A DNA stretch of 64,000 nucleotides from Liriodendron chinense (GCA_003013855.2 PVNU02004120.1:62001-126000); one strand, 5' to 3'. Numbered from the stretch's first letter, positions 35,268 through 47,950 are shown. The notes: generated by a model from the letters alone, not told the origin. Numbers and translations are program-made.

Positions 35268-36110
35268 TTGGAATCTTATGAACTAACAAAACCATGGCTG
35301 AGTATGAACCATGGGATGAGTACGAAGTGCATCATATGCAACCAAAAAAAGAAGACCTTATGTGATTACATGGGTGGGTATGAAGTGCACCATGTGCCAT
35401 CAATTAAGCCCTTACGTGATTGCTATTTTGAGTCCAAAAGGATTGAAAAAGATTGTGGTATTTGTAAGAGTAATGCACGCTTCACTAAGGATTGTCCTAT
35501 AATCCCTATTTTGCAAATGTTGTATCATCAAGCCAATACCAGGAATGCTTATCAAAGAACATTTTGTGCCCCAACGTCAAACATGTATGGCTCTAATTGG
35601 CAAAATCATCCTAACTTCAGTTGGAGGAACGAGCCTACAATCAGTGTTGACAACAATCCTCAAGTGCCTTCTTCTAGCACTCCATGTGTGCCCTCACAAA
35701 GGAGGACCCTTGAGGATACTTTGCAAGCATTCATGCAGGAATCTACTCAAATTAATCAAGCCCTCTAAGAGCTTAAACTTCACTTGAAAGAATTAAATCC
35801 CACCTTGATGTTTGGGAGGAATGGACCTTCCCAGCTCAGCCTCAACCTAACCCCCAAGAGAAATATGAGGAGGATGATTCAAGTTCATCTGACCCTCAGG
35901 AGCCTACACATGAATACTCCCCAATCATAAACGTGCAACACTTTGATGATGACACATGCACATAGCAAGGGGATCGTGAGGAGATCAATGAGGACGACAC
36001 AATCAATACCCTTGTGGAGGAGGAATTCCTCATAACCTCTTCTTTTGATTCCTTCGAAGATTGTTTGGACCACTTTGTCGATTTTGATGATTAAATGATT
36101 CTGAAAGTGA
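35268..36110 (+). pseudogene. TAT/Athila-like gag, degenerate
   Basis: The frame 35268-35768 holds a CGICKSNARFTKDCP knuckle remnant, NWQNHPNFSWRNE and RRTLEDTLQAFMQ, all typical of the Gag C-terminal half of this group. A stop follows at 35768; acidic EDDSSSSDPQEP and FLITSSFDSFEDCL segments continue in another frame. Confidence 0.65.
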
Positions 36111-37000
36111 TTATTGCATTATGAGACTCAACTCTAGTACTCGATACAAACCAGTGGGGGCCTCATTTCGAAGATCTTCCCTCTACCGATTCGGAGCCTT
36201 CACCGTCAAGTATTCAAGCACCAAAGTTTAAGATTCGGAATTGCATTCCTCGTGCATGTCCCATTGGGTCTAATTACGTCTACTTTCCTATCGAGCGCCA
36301 AATGTTCTTATATAATCTCGAATACCAAGACTTGGTCCTAATTATGGAAGATCAAGAGAATATGGATACCGTTATGGTTTCCAAACTAAGGCACAAGGGC
36401 ACTAAAAGAAGGCGAGGTGATCAAGAGAAGAAGGACCCATTCATCTGCACATCAATTTGATATATCAGTGCAGAGGGTACTTACCCCCAGAGTAGCTCAG
36501 ATTTCGTCGTAGATGATCAGATCGATGGATTAAGTCTGGATGAGCTACTCGACGAAGGCTCAAACAAGGGACATGAATCACCTCTAATGAATTGGACCAC
36601 AGTCAAGGTCCCATCTAAGCCGGATGAACTCAAAGAATTGCAATACATCAGGGATGAGCCAGAAGAAACTACATCCAATACCGACTCAGATTTTCCCCCC
36701 AGAATTATCCTAATGGTTGGACAGGAGAATGTCGGCCCACCTACCAATCTCTTTAGCCCTGCCTCCTGAGGGGAGGGAGTGGAAGGTAGTTATAGTTTGT
36801 AGTCCCCATGACGGCAAAATAAAAGCTGAATGCTCGGCACCCTAAGTAAAATAAGGAAATCCCTAATTCACATTACCGTCACTGCTCAGGGTCCTTAAAA
36901 AAAAAAAGAAAAAAAGAGAAAAAGAAAAAGAAGAAAATAGTAGTTAGGTTGTTTACCATCCATGTATTTTATTTTTATTTTTTTTTACCGACAATTCATC
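36111..37000 (+). other. Internal remnant of the TAT/Athila-like element
   Basis: Short acidic frames (for example near 36587) but no recognised pol domain. GAGGGGAGGGAGTGG at 36771 is a purine tract; an A/G-rich tract lies at 36898-36940. Confidence 0.4.
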
Positions 37001-37112
37001 ATTCCAGGTAATCTTTACCCTCTACTATTTTGCCTTTATAGTTACTCACATGTTGATTATAATTTTCTAGGTGCTCATTTTCTTTCAACATTGAAGACAA
37101 TGTATCATTTAG

Positions 37113-39272
37113 GTTGGCATGTACACGGCTAACATTAGTCTGGTTATTAATAAATTTCAAAGCTTGACGATCGATGTAAATGATAAAATTCCTCCAAATG
37201 AGGTAGTGTCGCCAATGCTGGAGAGCTTGTACCACAACGTACAACTCTATCTCGTATGTGGACCACTTCTTTCGAGCTTCACTAAGCTTCTCGCTGTAGA
37301 AGTCTACGGACCATCCTTCCTGAGATAATACCGCTCCAATGTCCACGAAAGATGCATCACAGTCCACTTCAAAAACCTTTTAAAAGCTTAAAAAAACTAG
37401 GATCGGAGTAGACGACAATTGTTGCTTAATCTCGACAAAGCCACGGTCAGCATCTTCTGTCCACTGAAACAACCCTTTCTTCATACAATCTGTGATCGGC
37501 GCAACAATTGTGCTGAAGTTCTTAACAAAGAGTGATAGAATGTAGCCAACCCTTGAAAACTGCGAACCTCATGGATGTTGGTGGGAGTAGGCCACTCACA
37601 AATTGCCCTCACTTTGTCTTCACCAACCTGAATACCAGTTGATGACACCACGAACCCCAAAAACAAAAGATGGTCTGTCAGGAAGATACACTTCTTTAAG
37701 TTTAGGTATAACTTGTTTTCTTGCAAAACTTGAAGAACATGTCTGAGATGTTCAACATGTTCCGACTCATCCTAACCGTATATCAATATGTCGTCAAAAT
37801 AAAACATGATGAACTTGCCTATGAATAGTTTCAAGGCCTGATTCATGAGGAGTATAAAGGTGATTGGTGCGTTCAACAATCCAAATACCATAACCAACCA
37901 TTCGTACAACCCATCCTTTATTTTAAAAACCGTCTTCCACTCATCCTCAGGGGAATACGGATCTGATGGTACCCACTGCGTAAGTTCAGTTTAGAAAACA
38001 CCCTAGACCCCTCAAGCATATCGTCTAACCAGGTTATAGGCAATCTGCATTTGATGGTAATTTTGTTAATAGCCCTACTATCAACGCACATACGCCAACT
38101 ACCATCCTTATTTGGCGTCAATAAGGCTGGAACCGCACATGGGCTCATGCTCTCCCTTAGCAATCATTTTTTCAACAATTCTTCAACCTGTCATTGGAGA
38201 ATTTCATTCTCTTTTAAGCTCGATCGGTAATGCGGCTGGTTCGGTAAGTTAGTATCAGGGATGAAGTCGATGTGGTGCTGAATATCTGACATCGGGGGTA
38301 ACCCATGAGGAAGGTCTTCAGGCAAAAAGTCCTAGAATTCATTCAGAAGTGGGCGCAGGGTTAGAGGAATAACCGTACCCCCTGGATCATCTCCCTTGAC
38401 TACCATAGCATAAATCTCACCGAACTCATATTCTTCTACAAACTCTCTTATGGCGAGGAGAAAACTCCCCTCCACTTTAGAAGTCTCGGGGCGACTCTCT
38501 GGCGCCATAGGAGCTAGAACTTTCTTTCTCCCATCTTTGACAAATATATATGTGTGTCGTCTTGTCCTTGATTGGTCGCATCTTGGTTTGATTGCCAAGG
38601 ACGACCGAGAAGCATATAACATTCCTACATGTCCACAATATCGCACAACACTTCGTCCTTATAGCTCCTACCAATTGAAAAAGAAATAAGACACTGCTTA
38701 GTTACCTTGGTATCGTCAACCTTCTTAATCCAGCCAATGGAGTACGGGGCCGAGTGCTTTGTTGTCGGCAAACGAAGCTTGTCCACCATAACTCTGGATT
38801 CTATGTTCTCGCTACTCCCATTGTCAATGATGACATCGTACACCTTATCATTCATGATGTAGCGAATGCGGAAGATGTTGTGGCGTTGAGGGTGCACTTC
38901 TTGTTTAGGAGTGTAACATAGCCACCTCACAACCAAGGACTCGCCTCAGTCCCCGACTAACCAATCTGTACCGTCTTCCTCTTCCTCGGTGGCCTCACCT
39001 TCCACATATTCTTCCTCAACCTCCCCTTCATTAGTGGCTAGGTTGGCGGTGGGGTGCTGAGGGCATACATTAGACAAGTGGCCTAGTTGGCCATAGCGGA
39101 AACAGTTGCCCGGCCTAGGTCGAGCATATGGATTCAGTGCTCGGCTTAGGCCTGTTGTTGTAGGGACTCTCCTTTGTGGCTTGGATAGATCGCTCCCCGC
39201 ATCATGGCTCGCGGTTGGTGGTGGCTGAGCATGTCCGCCAACAGGTTCTTTTCTTTTAGACATAGTCGCCAT
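37113..39272 (-). pseudogene. Gypsy 2 pol and gag 3' part, broken
   Basis: From right to left: zinc knuckle with one Cys replaced (NCFRYGQLGHLSNVCPQH), protease with DNG for DSG (YDVIIDNGSSENI), RT with SRAINKITIKCRLPI and intact YFDD followed by a stop, the connection segment VGEDKVRAICEWPTPTNI, and RNase H (MDCDASFVDIGAVLSQEGW) cut short. Several shifts. Confidence 0.78.
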
Positions 39273-40034
39273 CTTGCATAGGACCCGTCATAGGAACACG
39301 GGTCAGAGGATAAGTTCGCACAGGAATTTTAGCAAGTTGTGTCTCAACATGAGTAGCTAATCAAGCCGCATCCGCCACGGTCCAGATCAGAAGTAGGTGA
39401 ATTCGGTCCTCAATCATGGGTGGTAGACCGCCGATGAACCTTGCGATCTTTTGGGACTCGGTCTCTGACAACTCGTGTCACGCCCTGAAATCCGATACTC
39501 GAGTACAACAACTCAAGGCTCGAGTTTCAGTGTGTGAATTCAATCCTAATATAACCTGTAGCGAAATTTTATTCCACATGCCACAATAAAACCAACTAAA
39601 GTATTTTATTAACCATAAATTAAATCCCAAATAAAAGTTTAAATGAAACTACTACTTTTAATCAGCGAAACATTCATATCTACTAAAGTCTGATGCAAAC
39701 ATCTTCCAAAAGAAATCAAATTCAACACCTAAACTATAATAAGCCTTCTAATAAAAATAGTCGTCCAGATATTCTGCTTCAGCCACTGCTCCTTCCTCCT
39801 GATATCCTGCAGGAACTGTGGTGATTTTGGTGAGCTAAAGCCCAGTGAGATCATTTTCATCACAAGTAATATTCCAGTTGGTAAAACGTTTGACGTGAAA
39901 TACTAACAGCTAGGATTATATGAATATATATAAGGATATGGTGAAGATTTAAACATCTTATGTCTTATTAGAAGTGAAGCATGATTATCATGATGTCATG
40001 TATGTTATGATACGTGTAAGAGCACAAACGTCTA

Positions 40035-40320
40035 GGAACTCGTTGCCACTGAACATTAGGAACTGTCGGAAATCAACCATGCTCACCTAACCGGTACAAC
40101 GAGGCGGCAAATCAACCATGCACGCCAGTGGGCAAATCAACCATGCACCACTGATCCAACCGAGCAAATCAACCATGCTCAATAAGTGAAACGACCAGAA
40201 CTCGCTGCCACTGAACATTAGGAACCTGTCGCAAATCAACCATGCTCACCTAACCGGTACAGCGAGGCGACAAATCAACCATGCACGCCAGGAGTCAAAT
40301 CAACCATGCTCCTGTTCTGT
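40035..40320. repeat. Array of seven CAAATCAACCATGC motifs
   Basis: The motif, followed by T/A then C, occurs seven times within a duplicated ~165-bp unit (ACTCGYTGCCACTGAACATT near 40039 and 40202). Confidence 0.8.
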
Positions 40321-41122
40321 CGTTGTGTATAAGAATGTATATGAATGTCATGAATCATGGAAACATCTCTTCAAGCATACAATGCATATCAAAATCAAAT
40401 TCCAATCATACCATGCATGCATTATTCTTATTCAAGTAATTCGTCATCTAACCCTAGTTGATGGTAAACTTGAAACTAAAGAAGGACAACATGTAAGATC
40501 CTAGTGTCTCGATACTTACTAGTGTTATTCCAACTAGAAGTCTTGTACACGACCTAACCTAGGTTGAGTTTGCTTAACAATTTTACATGAGATACTAGGA
40601 CAGAAAATTTGAGGAAAGAAAACATTAATAAGGAGGAAAAATCAGGGGATGGATCTTAGAACAAAATTAAGTGATGGATCCCTTACCTAAAGTGCGTACC
40701 ATACACAAAATCAAACTCCTAAACCTTATTAGAAAGAGAGCTAAAGAAGGATCCTTACCTTAGATCCATCACATGAAACGACAAGAAAATTGGAATTTGA
40801 AGAAGGATGGAAACAAGTTAATAAGAGAAAGATCAATGGAAATTTCTTTAGAAGAATCACTCACAGACAGATCTAAGGATCCAACTTGAGACTGAGTCGA
40901 CTCGGTTGAACTTCTTCTTCCTTCTTCCTCCTTCTTTTCTTCTTCTTTTCTTTCTCTTTCTTCTTTTCTTCTTGCTTTTCTTGCTGTCCAGCAGCACTGA
41001 CGCAACACAGCAGTGCGCTGCACTCCACCCTCTCTCTCTACCGGCTTCTCTCTCTCTCTCTCTTTCACGGCCTCTCTCTCTCTTTCGTTTCTTCTCTCTC
41101 TATATCTCTCTCTCCTTCAACT

Positions 41123-41160
<38 letters not shown>

Positions 41161-41547
41161 TCGACCCCCTCTCTCCCTAGCTTTTCTTGAAGGACGCAAG
41201 AATGGATGACAGTTTATATGGCCGAGCGAACCGACGCGGGTCTGTTTGCGAATCCGAGTTAGAGGAGAACTCGACTTCCACCTTTTGTAGATTACGTCAC
41301 GTGAGAACCGTCCAATATGTAGGTGGGGACCTCATGAAGATATTGGTGAAGTCAGGACCGTCCATGCAACACAATGGACCGGATCTTGGTCATCTTTGAT
41401 TTGAACGGTGGCTCGAGGAAGGTCGGATAGACATCTGATGAGCAGGGTATTCTAGGGAACTTCATATGTGAGGTAGGGGATTCGAATGGACGGCTTGGAT
41501 TATACGATGGGGTCCATCCCGATGGTCGCAAGGAGGCCCACACACGA

Positions 41548-41596
41548 CAGCGTGCGGACGCTGTAACAGCGTGCGGACGCTGTAACAGCGTCCGCA
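41548..41596. repeat. GC-rich direct repeat and perfect hairpin
   Basis: CAGCGTGCGGACGCTGTAA is duplicated directly; the second copy forms TGCGGACGCTGT / ACAGCGTCCGCA, a 12-bp stem with a one-base loop. Confidence 0.8.
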
Positions 41597-42454
41597 GTTT
41601 TCGCGGAGAGAAGATGCAGTGGGGTGGGATTCTTTTTCCACCTGCGCTACGTGCGGTGCACGTACACCCATACCGTATTCCATTTTCATGTGGGGCCCAC
41701 CCGCAACGATCTGCAACGGACGGCCCGGATGCAACCAGCGGCAAGCGTCCGCTCGCAGCACTGGCTGCGGACGAAGAAGAAAAAGAATTCTCTTCCAAAC
41801 TCGCGGTCAACACGGGTTGACCGCGCATTGATGGTGCACGGGATGCACGTGGGTCCCACCATGATGTATATGCAAAATCCACTCCAATCATCAGGTAGGC
41901 CACATGATTTTAGGGTATGACGCCAAAAATGAGATAGTTCCGAAGTTAGATGGCCCACTTATGGCCTGATTTCTAATTAGGGCACTTGTAGGATGATCGG
42001 AGGGCTGAAATTTGACATGTATGGTTGGATCGTGTCCTAGAACTATTGTATAGAATTTTGTACGGTAATGATCACTAGAAATCGTGATTCATGCAAATTG
42101 TCTTATAACTTGGGTTCAATTAATAGCCTATTTATTTTATTGTATTTTTTTTTTTTATTATTTTATATGAAAGGTCATACCATAATCCTTATGGATTGTT
42201 TAATGTTAACCCATTCATTATTTAAATTATTTACTTACTTAATTATTAGATTAAACCCTTAAATTAATTTATCGCAACTAATGGAAAACCAGGGTTATTA
42301 CAACTCGTTCCGTATTGTCAGACGATCAAACTCAGCCTGATAGTTTACGACAGATCGAGATCCTTGCTTGCAATTCTGGTATTGTTGAAACAATACCTGA
42401 TCATAGTCGCTAGGTAAAAACCTGGACTTTAGTAATCATTTCATCCTAGGCCAT

Positions 42455-45400
42455 TGTAACAACCCGAAATTTCGGCACCCGAGTACGGAGACTCTAATCC
42501 CGAGTTCCCGAGTGTTAACTTAATAAAATGCTATTTTAGGAATGTCACACGTGGAAAATGCACCCACGTGTGTCCTCAATCAGATTTACATTCATTCCAT
42601 TCACAAATAATCAGAGTAACGCATTTCAATTAGCGGATCATAAGCAAAGCGGAGGTAACTAAATTAAAAAAATATAGGGCTAACACCCTAGATGTACAAT
42701 TCAATCGCAGTGTAAGCCCATATGAGAATTATACGAATCGCAATAAAAGTAATAGGAAGGGAAAATACATCTACCAAAAGGGACGAAGGTAAAAGACTAC
42801 AAGGCGCCCGTGCGCACCACCATCTGGTCCTATTCTTGAGACATCTGCATATGTCAAATAAAAGGCGTCAAAACGCCAACATAGTGAAGAAATAACCCCA
42901 AGGTTAGACTCGGGATATTTAAATTATAAATAGGTTTATATAAGTATATTATTCTTAAGCATGTTGTCAAATCAATCAAGTTTAGGTAATGTCCACATAT
43001 AAATCATACATCATCCTAGGCTAGTTGATTAAACGCATGGATGTCATGATTCTGCACACAATGCATGTCCCGGGCAAGCCCTGGCCCGACCAACTGGTAT
43101 CAGAATCCACAGTTCACCTATCTAGCAGGTCATAAGTCATGACTGAGTACACAGCCCGAATGACACAGAGAAATGACATGATGTGCTCAAGGTAGAGCTA
43201 GCGCCACATCAAGCAACCAGGCTACACGAGTCCCCCTCAAATGCAATGTCATGTATGCATGATTAATTAAAGTATTTATTAGTCCAATTTATTCAGCAAA
43301 TTGGTGAAGCCAGAATACCAACATCGTATCATAAAGTCTAACTGGGATTATCTGGCTCCCTGCGATGCGTCGTCAATCATTGCCAGTAACCCTTCGATCC
43401 AAGGTTGAGTTATCCTACCATGAAAGCTTGGTTCGACCGTGACTCGTCAGCCACGCCCAAATCAAAGTGGAAGGTCTCATATCCCAAATATTAAATACGA
43501 TTAATTTATTCAGAGGTGTGGGCGTTTCACTCGGAAATATTCCAATGCACGCCCGGGTCGTTCGAACGGTGCACAGGCACGCAAACATCGGCCAGGGTCA
43601 CATTTGTCACAAGGACCATTCGAATAACAATCGGTCACCCCTTTCAATGCTCACTGGTCACTACGGGGAGGCACCACCCTAGCATAGGCTAACAGCTCAG
43701 ACACGGTGTCCCATACCACCATGCCTGACTCATGAGACTTGGTGGATCGAGTCGTAGTATGGTTTTAAGTGGACTATTCATAGTGGGAACGATGGTATTC
43801 TAGATTCCATATAGTGTGATTCAAGAATAAAATACAAGAATGATTAACTCTGAATGGGGCTTATTCGATGGACCCAAGTGGACGACGACAACCCAACAAT
43901 AACAATGGCCACTGTCGATTGACCTTATCCCGCCTAGTCGATCGAATAAGTCCGCGATTGCCAACCTAGTGGCAGGCAGTACATTGTATCAACGGTTTTC
44001 AAAGCTTAATCCAAAGCAACGCATACCTTATTATAATGACAATTTAGGTTTTAAATACCTAATCATAAACATATCTAAGCACCTGGCCCGACCGACTAGC
44101 CCGACCGATCCAAAAGACCCGGATGACATAGCCCGAATAACACAGGACGCCATATGCATCCACAAGCATAGATATATTACAATATTGTAAATTTATATCA
44201 TTCAGGCATTTCATCGAGCATGTTATCAATCAAACAACAATAGAGGCATTTCATTGAACATGTTATACATACATCAACAATTAACATATAAATTCAACCA
44301 ATCATTAATTAAGATTCGTCGAGAATAAGCTCGAGGGTAGATCTTCACCTTGTAATCGAAATTGCTTGATTCGGATGAGGCCTGAGTGATCCAAATACGG
44401 TCCGAACGCTGAAAATTGGAGAATACCTTAATGACCTACAATGAATCACAAATCTAGTGTTAATCAATTAGGGTTTACTCTAATTAAAGTCCTAATAAGG
44501 GTTTTGGGTTTACATATCTCGGATTTGGAAAAATCCTAAATCAATTCGGTGAATTGGGCCGAAGTTGGAGTACGACGGCATCCACATGGGGCCTTGCCCG
44601 ATCACGGCTTCTACAAGGCATGGGCTGCACCAATATGATAGCCGGGGCCCCAAGCCCTAACACGAGCAAACCCTAGGTTAGGGTTTCAACAGAAACAAAT
44701 GAGTTTCTAACCCTAATGACATAAAAGGAAGAAAATAGAGAGAAGAGGTGGAAGAAAAGGTAGAAGAACATCTTACCTAGCATGTGGAGCTAAATCCGAC
44801 CCAAAGCCACCGGATTTTGGCTGGAGAAGACGCGAGAACAGCCATGGGGGCCGGAGAGATCTTGAAAATCCGAGATTTCTAAGGTTGGAGGAGGATTTGA
44901 GGGAGGAATGAGGAAGTAAATGGGTTTGAGGAAGGAAGATGGGAGCTAGGGGTGCTTGGGAGTTTAGGGGAGAAGAGAGTGAAGGAGAGAAATGAGAGAG
45001 AGTTGGATCGAATGGGGTGTGAAACCCCCTTTTTAAAACCGACCAGCCACGACCGGTCGGCCAGATCACGCTGACCATCCATTTTTCCCCCATATAGGGC
45101 AACAGCAACCGGTCGGCCGGTTGTCAAACCGGTCGGTCGGTCGTCCCTTGTACATTTTCTGCTCAAAATGCAGGGTTCCTCCCCTGCACAGTGAGTTTCC
45201 TTCTAGTCCAAGCTACTTAACAGCCTTATTTACAAAATAACATTTAAGTAAATGTTTCATTTACTTTAAGTTATTTATGTAAATAAGGAAGTACCCCCCA
45301 TTTGGATTCAATAAAAAATATTAAGAAATCGAAATCCCAATAATAAAGATTTTGATTTTCCACTCCAAGTACAAATCGCAACTTTTTGGCATTTTCAAAA

Positions 45401-45784
45401 TATAGCGCTTTTTAAAAGAGAGGGTTTTTGCGAAATCTAAACCGTTCAAAAAATCTGAAATACCAAAAATAGGCTAAAACACCAAGGTTCGGTAAAATAT
45501 TCATAATGATCTTGTCGATCTACGAGTGGATTGATAATTCAGGGTTCTTTACTTAGTCTCAACAGACAGCGACATACCCGAGTCAACCTAATTGTCGAAA
45601 AACTCTTCCGAACCATATGATCTTCCAACTCCTAAACTAATTCTACCATTTCTTTAATAAAAACATTCATTTTAGTCCCCAATACATGTGAACACACGTG
45701 CGGGTGTACCCTATAACCGACAAACTGAAGGTAACGCCCAAGGACTTCCAATTTCAAAGTTAGCGAAAAATCCGGGGCGTTACA
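42455..45784. mobile_element. Solo LTR 2 (3.3 kb) nested in gypsy 2
   Basis: Starts TGTAACAACCCGAAATTTCG and ends CCGGGGCGTTACA. The target repeat GCCAT is perfect (42450-42454 and 45785-45789). The near-palindromic ends and size fit long plant gypsy LTRs. Both solo LTRs share CGAGTACGGAGACTC/CGAGTAC-like words after the start. No coding domains seen. Confidence 0.78.
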
Positions 45785-46390
45785 GCCATATTCGAATGGG
45801 GTAGTTTGTTATGGCGGATGTGAGATGTTTGTAATTGCTCTCACCATGCAGAAGTACCGGATTTCAGTTTATATGCGACAAGCTTAACTTGCTTATCCTC
45901 CGGATCACCCACGTAGTCAAAATATCTTTCAACTTCTGCCAACCAATTAAGGAAGTCTTCAATATTTAATGAACCATTAAAACTAGGGAGATCACATTTA
46001 CCTCAAAAGTCTTTGTCATTACGATCCACATGTTCATCCCCTTGTGTGGGTCGCCAAGCGACAATATCTTCAATGTCCTCATCGTTGTGATTCAAATCAT
46101 TGTGATCATCCTTGCGGAGTGCTAACGGCTGTGCTTGATGGAATATGAGATTGTTCCGTACAATAAGCGTTAGGGGTTGTGCCTCGCGTTGGGCTTGGGG
46201 TTGGTGTAGAGCCCTTAAAATCTACTCAAGAGAAGTATGCAACCTTTCCATGGACAATTCATTTGCCACTTGGAGAGTCCTGATCTTCTCTGCAAGGAGT
46301 TGAAATCCTTGAACAACATCAGGGGGGTTGTTGTCGCAGCCGTCGTTAGAAGCCATCTTCCCGAGGTTGTTCCTCGATTTGATACCAACT
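45785..46390 (-). pseudogene. Gypsy 2 gag 5' part and PBS
   Basis: MASNDGCDNNPPDVVQGFQL begins just after the PBS GTTGGTATCAAATC (46373-46390). Further on come CDLPSFNGSLNIEDFLNWL and VERYFDYVGDPED, the Gag core. Stops are present. Confidence 0.7.
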
Positions 46391-47530
46391 TGCCTTAGCG
46401 CAGACAGAGTGAGGTCGATCAACGTCCCTCTTACATCGATTACTACTCTGAATCCATTTTTTTGGAATCTTCAATCGATCTTCTTAGAATCCATGAATGA
46501 GTACTCGAATCCACGAGCAAAAGAGTAGAAACTCAAGAGATTTTTATTAAAAGATAAATAATTATCCTTAACAGAGAATTATAACAAGTATTTATAGCCT
46601 ATGATTAGTGCTAGAAACCCTAAAGTGCGTAAATTATAAATCCTAAACAAACTTGGAAAGAAAAACATTCAAAATAGAAAGTTTGCGCAAAAACTGCGCA
46701 TCTGGTCGCTCGTTGTCGGGCACCCACTAAAGGACGGTTAAGCGCCCGCCAAACTCAAAATAGTCTAGCAACCTAAACATAAAACCTAGATGAATATTGG
46801 GTAGGGTTGTCAACTGGTCGGATATGGGCCGGATCGGTGATGATCCGTATCCGATCCGATTAAGGATATATCCGACCCGAATCCGATTCAGATCAAAAGT
46901 ATATGATCCGAACCCGACCCGTTTAAATATAATGAAATCCTTTTACGATCTGAATATGATCCGACCCGATATTCGAATATGATACAACCCATGGTTGCGT
47001 GCATGAAGAGTAGAGACGAAGGAAACGGCTGGTTTTTTTTTTATCGGGTCGTTAACGGGCCGGATCAAGGTTGATCTGAATCTGACCCGAATATTAAATG
47101 GATTGTCTTTGGGTATCCGAATCCGACCCGAAGATCGGATTAAATCAAAGCGGATCTGGATCAGATACGGATCATGATCCATGCCGTTGACAACCCTAAT
47201 ATCAGGCGCCAGATCAAGGGTGGTTGGGCGCCCGACAAAGGACAAAACTGTCCAAAGGGTTGGGGCATAATTCAAACGAATTTAGGGTGCCCGAAAGTGA
47301 GGTGGTCAGGCATCCGATGAAGGTCGGGCGCCTGATGAACTATTGGTCGGGTGTCCAAATTTTGAGAATATGTTAAAAAAATTCCATGGACCACTTTGGC
47401 CTATGGTCGTGCACTTGGTGAAGGTTAGTCGGGCGCCTGATGAGGTTGGACTTTCTGAATTTTGGCAAGTGTTTTGTCGCCTCACTTGGCTTCCTTCTGA
47501 TGGTCCATTATCTTCATGTAGTTGTTGGCA
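46391..47530 (-). repeat. Probable 5' LTR remnant of gypsy 2, with a MITE inside
   Basis: Sequence to the right of the PBS begins TGCCTTAGCGCAGAC; its GAATCCACGAG and AATCTTCAATCG words fit an LTR. It is interrupted by the hAT MITE at 46802-47198. GGGCGCCCGA/TCGGGCGCCTGA motifs recur at 46710-47460. The far end is not defined. Confidence 0.4.
46802..47198. mobile_element. hAT-type MITE (TAGGGTTGTCAAC ends)
   Basis: TIRs TAGGGTTGTCAAC and GTTGACAACCCTA; flanks ATATTGGG (46794-46801) and ATATCAGG (47199-47206), 6/8 identical. The interior is made of short-period GATCCGA/ATCCGACCC motifs on both strands. Length 397 bp. Confidence 0.68.
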
Positions 47531-47950
47531 ACGTCCTCTACATCATATTTTCATTTTCTTTTAATTTCTTTTCAATAATCATTTCACCGGTCATAATTAA
47601 TGTCAAGTGCTCTCTCTCCATCATTATGATTGAGGTAAAGTACAATAACATTTTTAGATATCGATAATCCCCCTAAAAAAAATCTAAATCCCACAAATAA
47701 GAAACATACTTCAGCATAGTTGGAGAGGCGTTCCTAACCCTTTCATTCTCCATCATTGAGGTACTTTCTAGGGATCAACAGTTGCAGAACAATCACATGA
47801 GTCACTCAGTTGGGGAGTTTTTTTATTCCCTGACCTATTATGTGCCTACGGTGTTTAGTCGACCATAGATTTCAAAGTTTTGGTTTGTGGCGACGGTAAA
47901 TCCAACCATACCATCCACAAGTCAACCACACAACATTCCAATAGGCATTC
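47530..47950. repeat. Dispersed repeat R, copy 2
   Basis: Same order of words as 26560-27101, from the TTTTCATTTTCTTTTA tract to CACAAGTCAACCACACAAC. Unlike copy 1 it is not cut at the point corresponding to 27101. Confidence 0.6.

Larger units (their letters stand above)
32371..37113 (+). mobile_element. TAT/Athila-like gypsy element, plus strand, gag only
   Basis: A long 5' LTR (about 32371-35033, TGATAAG...CATAACA) is followed by AGTTTTTGGCGCCATTGTCG, the typical PBS of TAT/Athila-type plant elements (tRNA-Asp-like). A decayed gag lies at 35268-36110, no pol is seen, and ACATTGAAGACAATGTATCA (37089-37108), a motif found just before the polypurine tract in these elements, lies near the right end. 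A 3' LTR is missing: gypsy 2 starts at about 37113. Confidence 0.65.
39476..42302. mobile_element. Solo LTR 1 (2.8 kb) nested in gypsy 2
   Basis: Starts TGTCACGCCCTGAAATCC and ends CAGGGTTATTACA. The 5-bp target repeat ACTCG is perfect (39471-39475 and 42303-42307). No internal retroviral domains, so it is a solo LTR or a small non-autonomous element. It contains the CAAATCAACCATGC array, a (TC)n tract (about 41036-41160), a hairpin at 41572-41596 and GTGGGGCCCACC-type words at 41690. Confidence 0.75.
37113..46391 (-). mobile_element. Ty3/gypsy retrotransposon 2, 3'-truncated, with two nested solo LTRs
   Basis: Minus strand: PBS (46373-46390), gag 5' part (45785-46360), solo LTR 2, a short gag segment (42303-42454), solo LTR 1, gag zinc knuckle, protease, RT and part of RNase H. 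The RNase H homology stops after NNQTNVSRVHA at about 37113, so integrase and the 3' LTR are missing. The domains resemble gypsy 1 closely, so it is the same lineage. Confidence 0.8.

Noticed and set aside
41352..41958. Overlapping ORFs up to 183 codons on both strands
   Set aside because: They lie inside solo LTR 1 in a GC-rich region with GTGGGGCCCACC words; no domain, and all six frames are partly open because of composition.
39476..42302. MULE with 9-bp TSD ACAACTCGT
   Set aside because: The longer repeat ACAACTCGT is explained if the element ends TTACA and the TSD is ACTCG; the TGTCACGCCC start and TTACA end fit an LTR better than inverted repeats fit a MULE.
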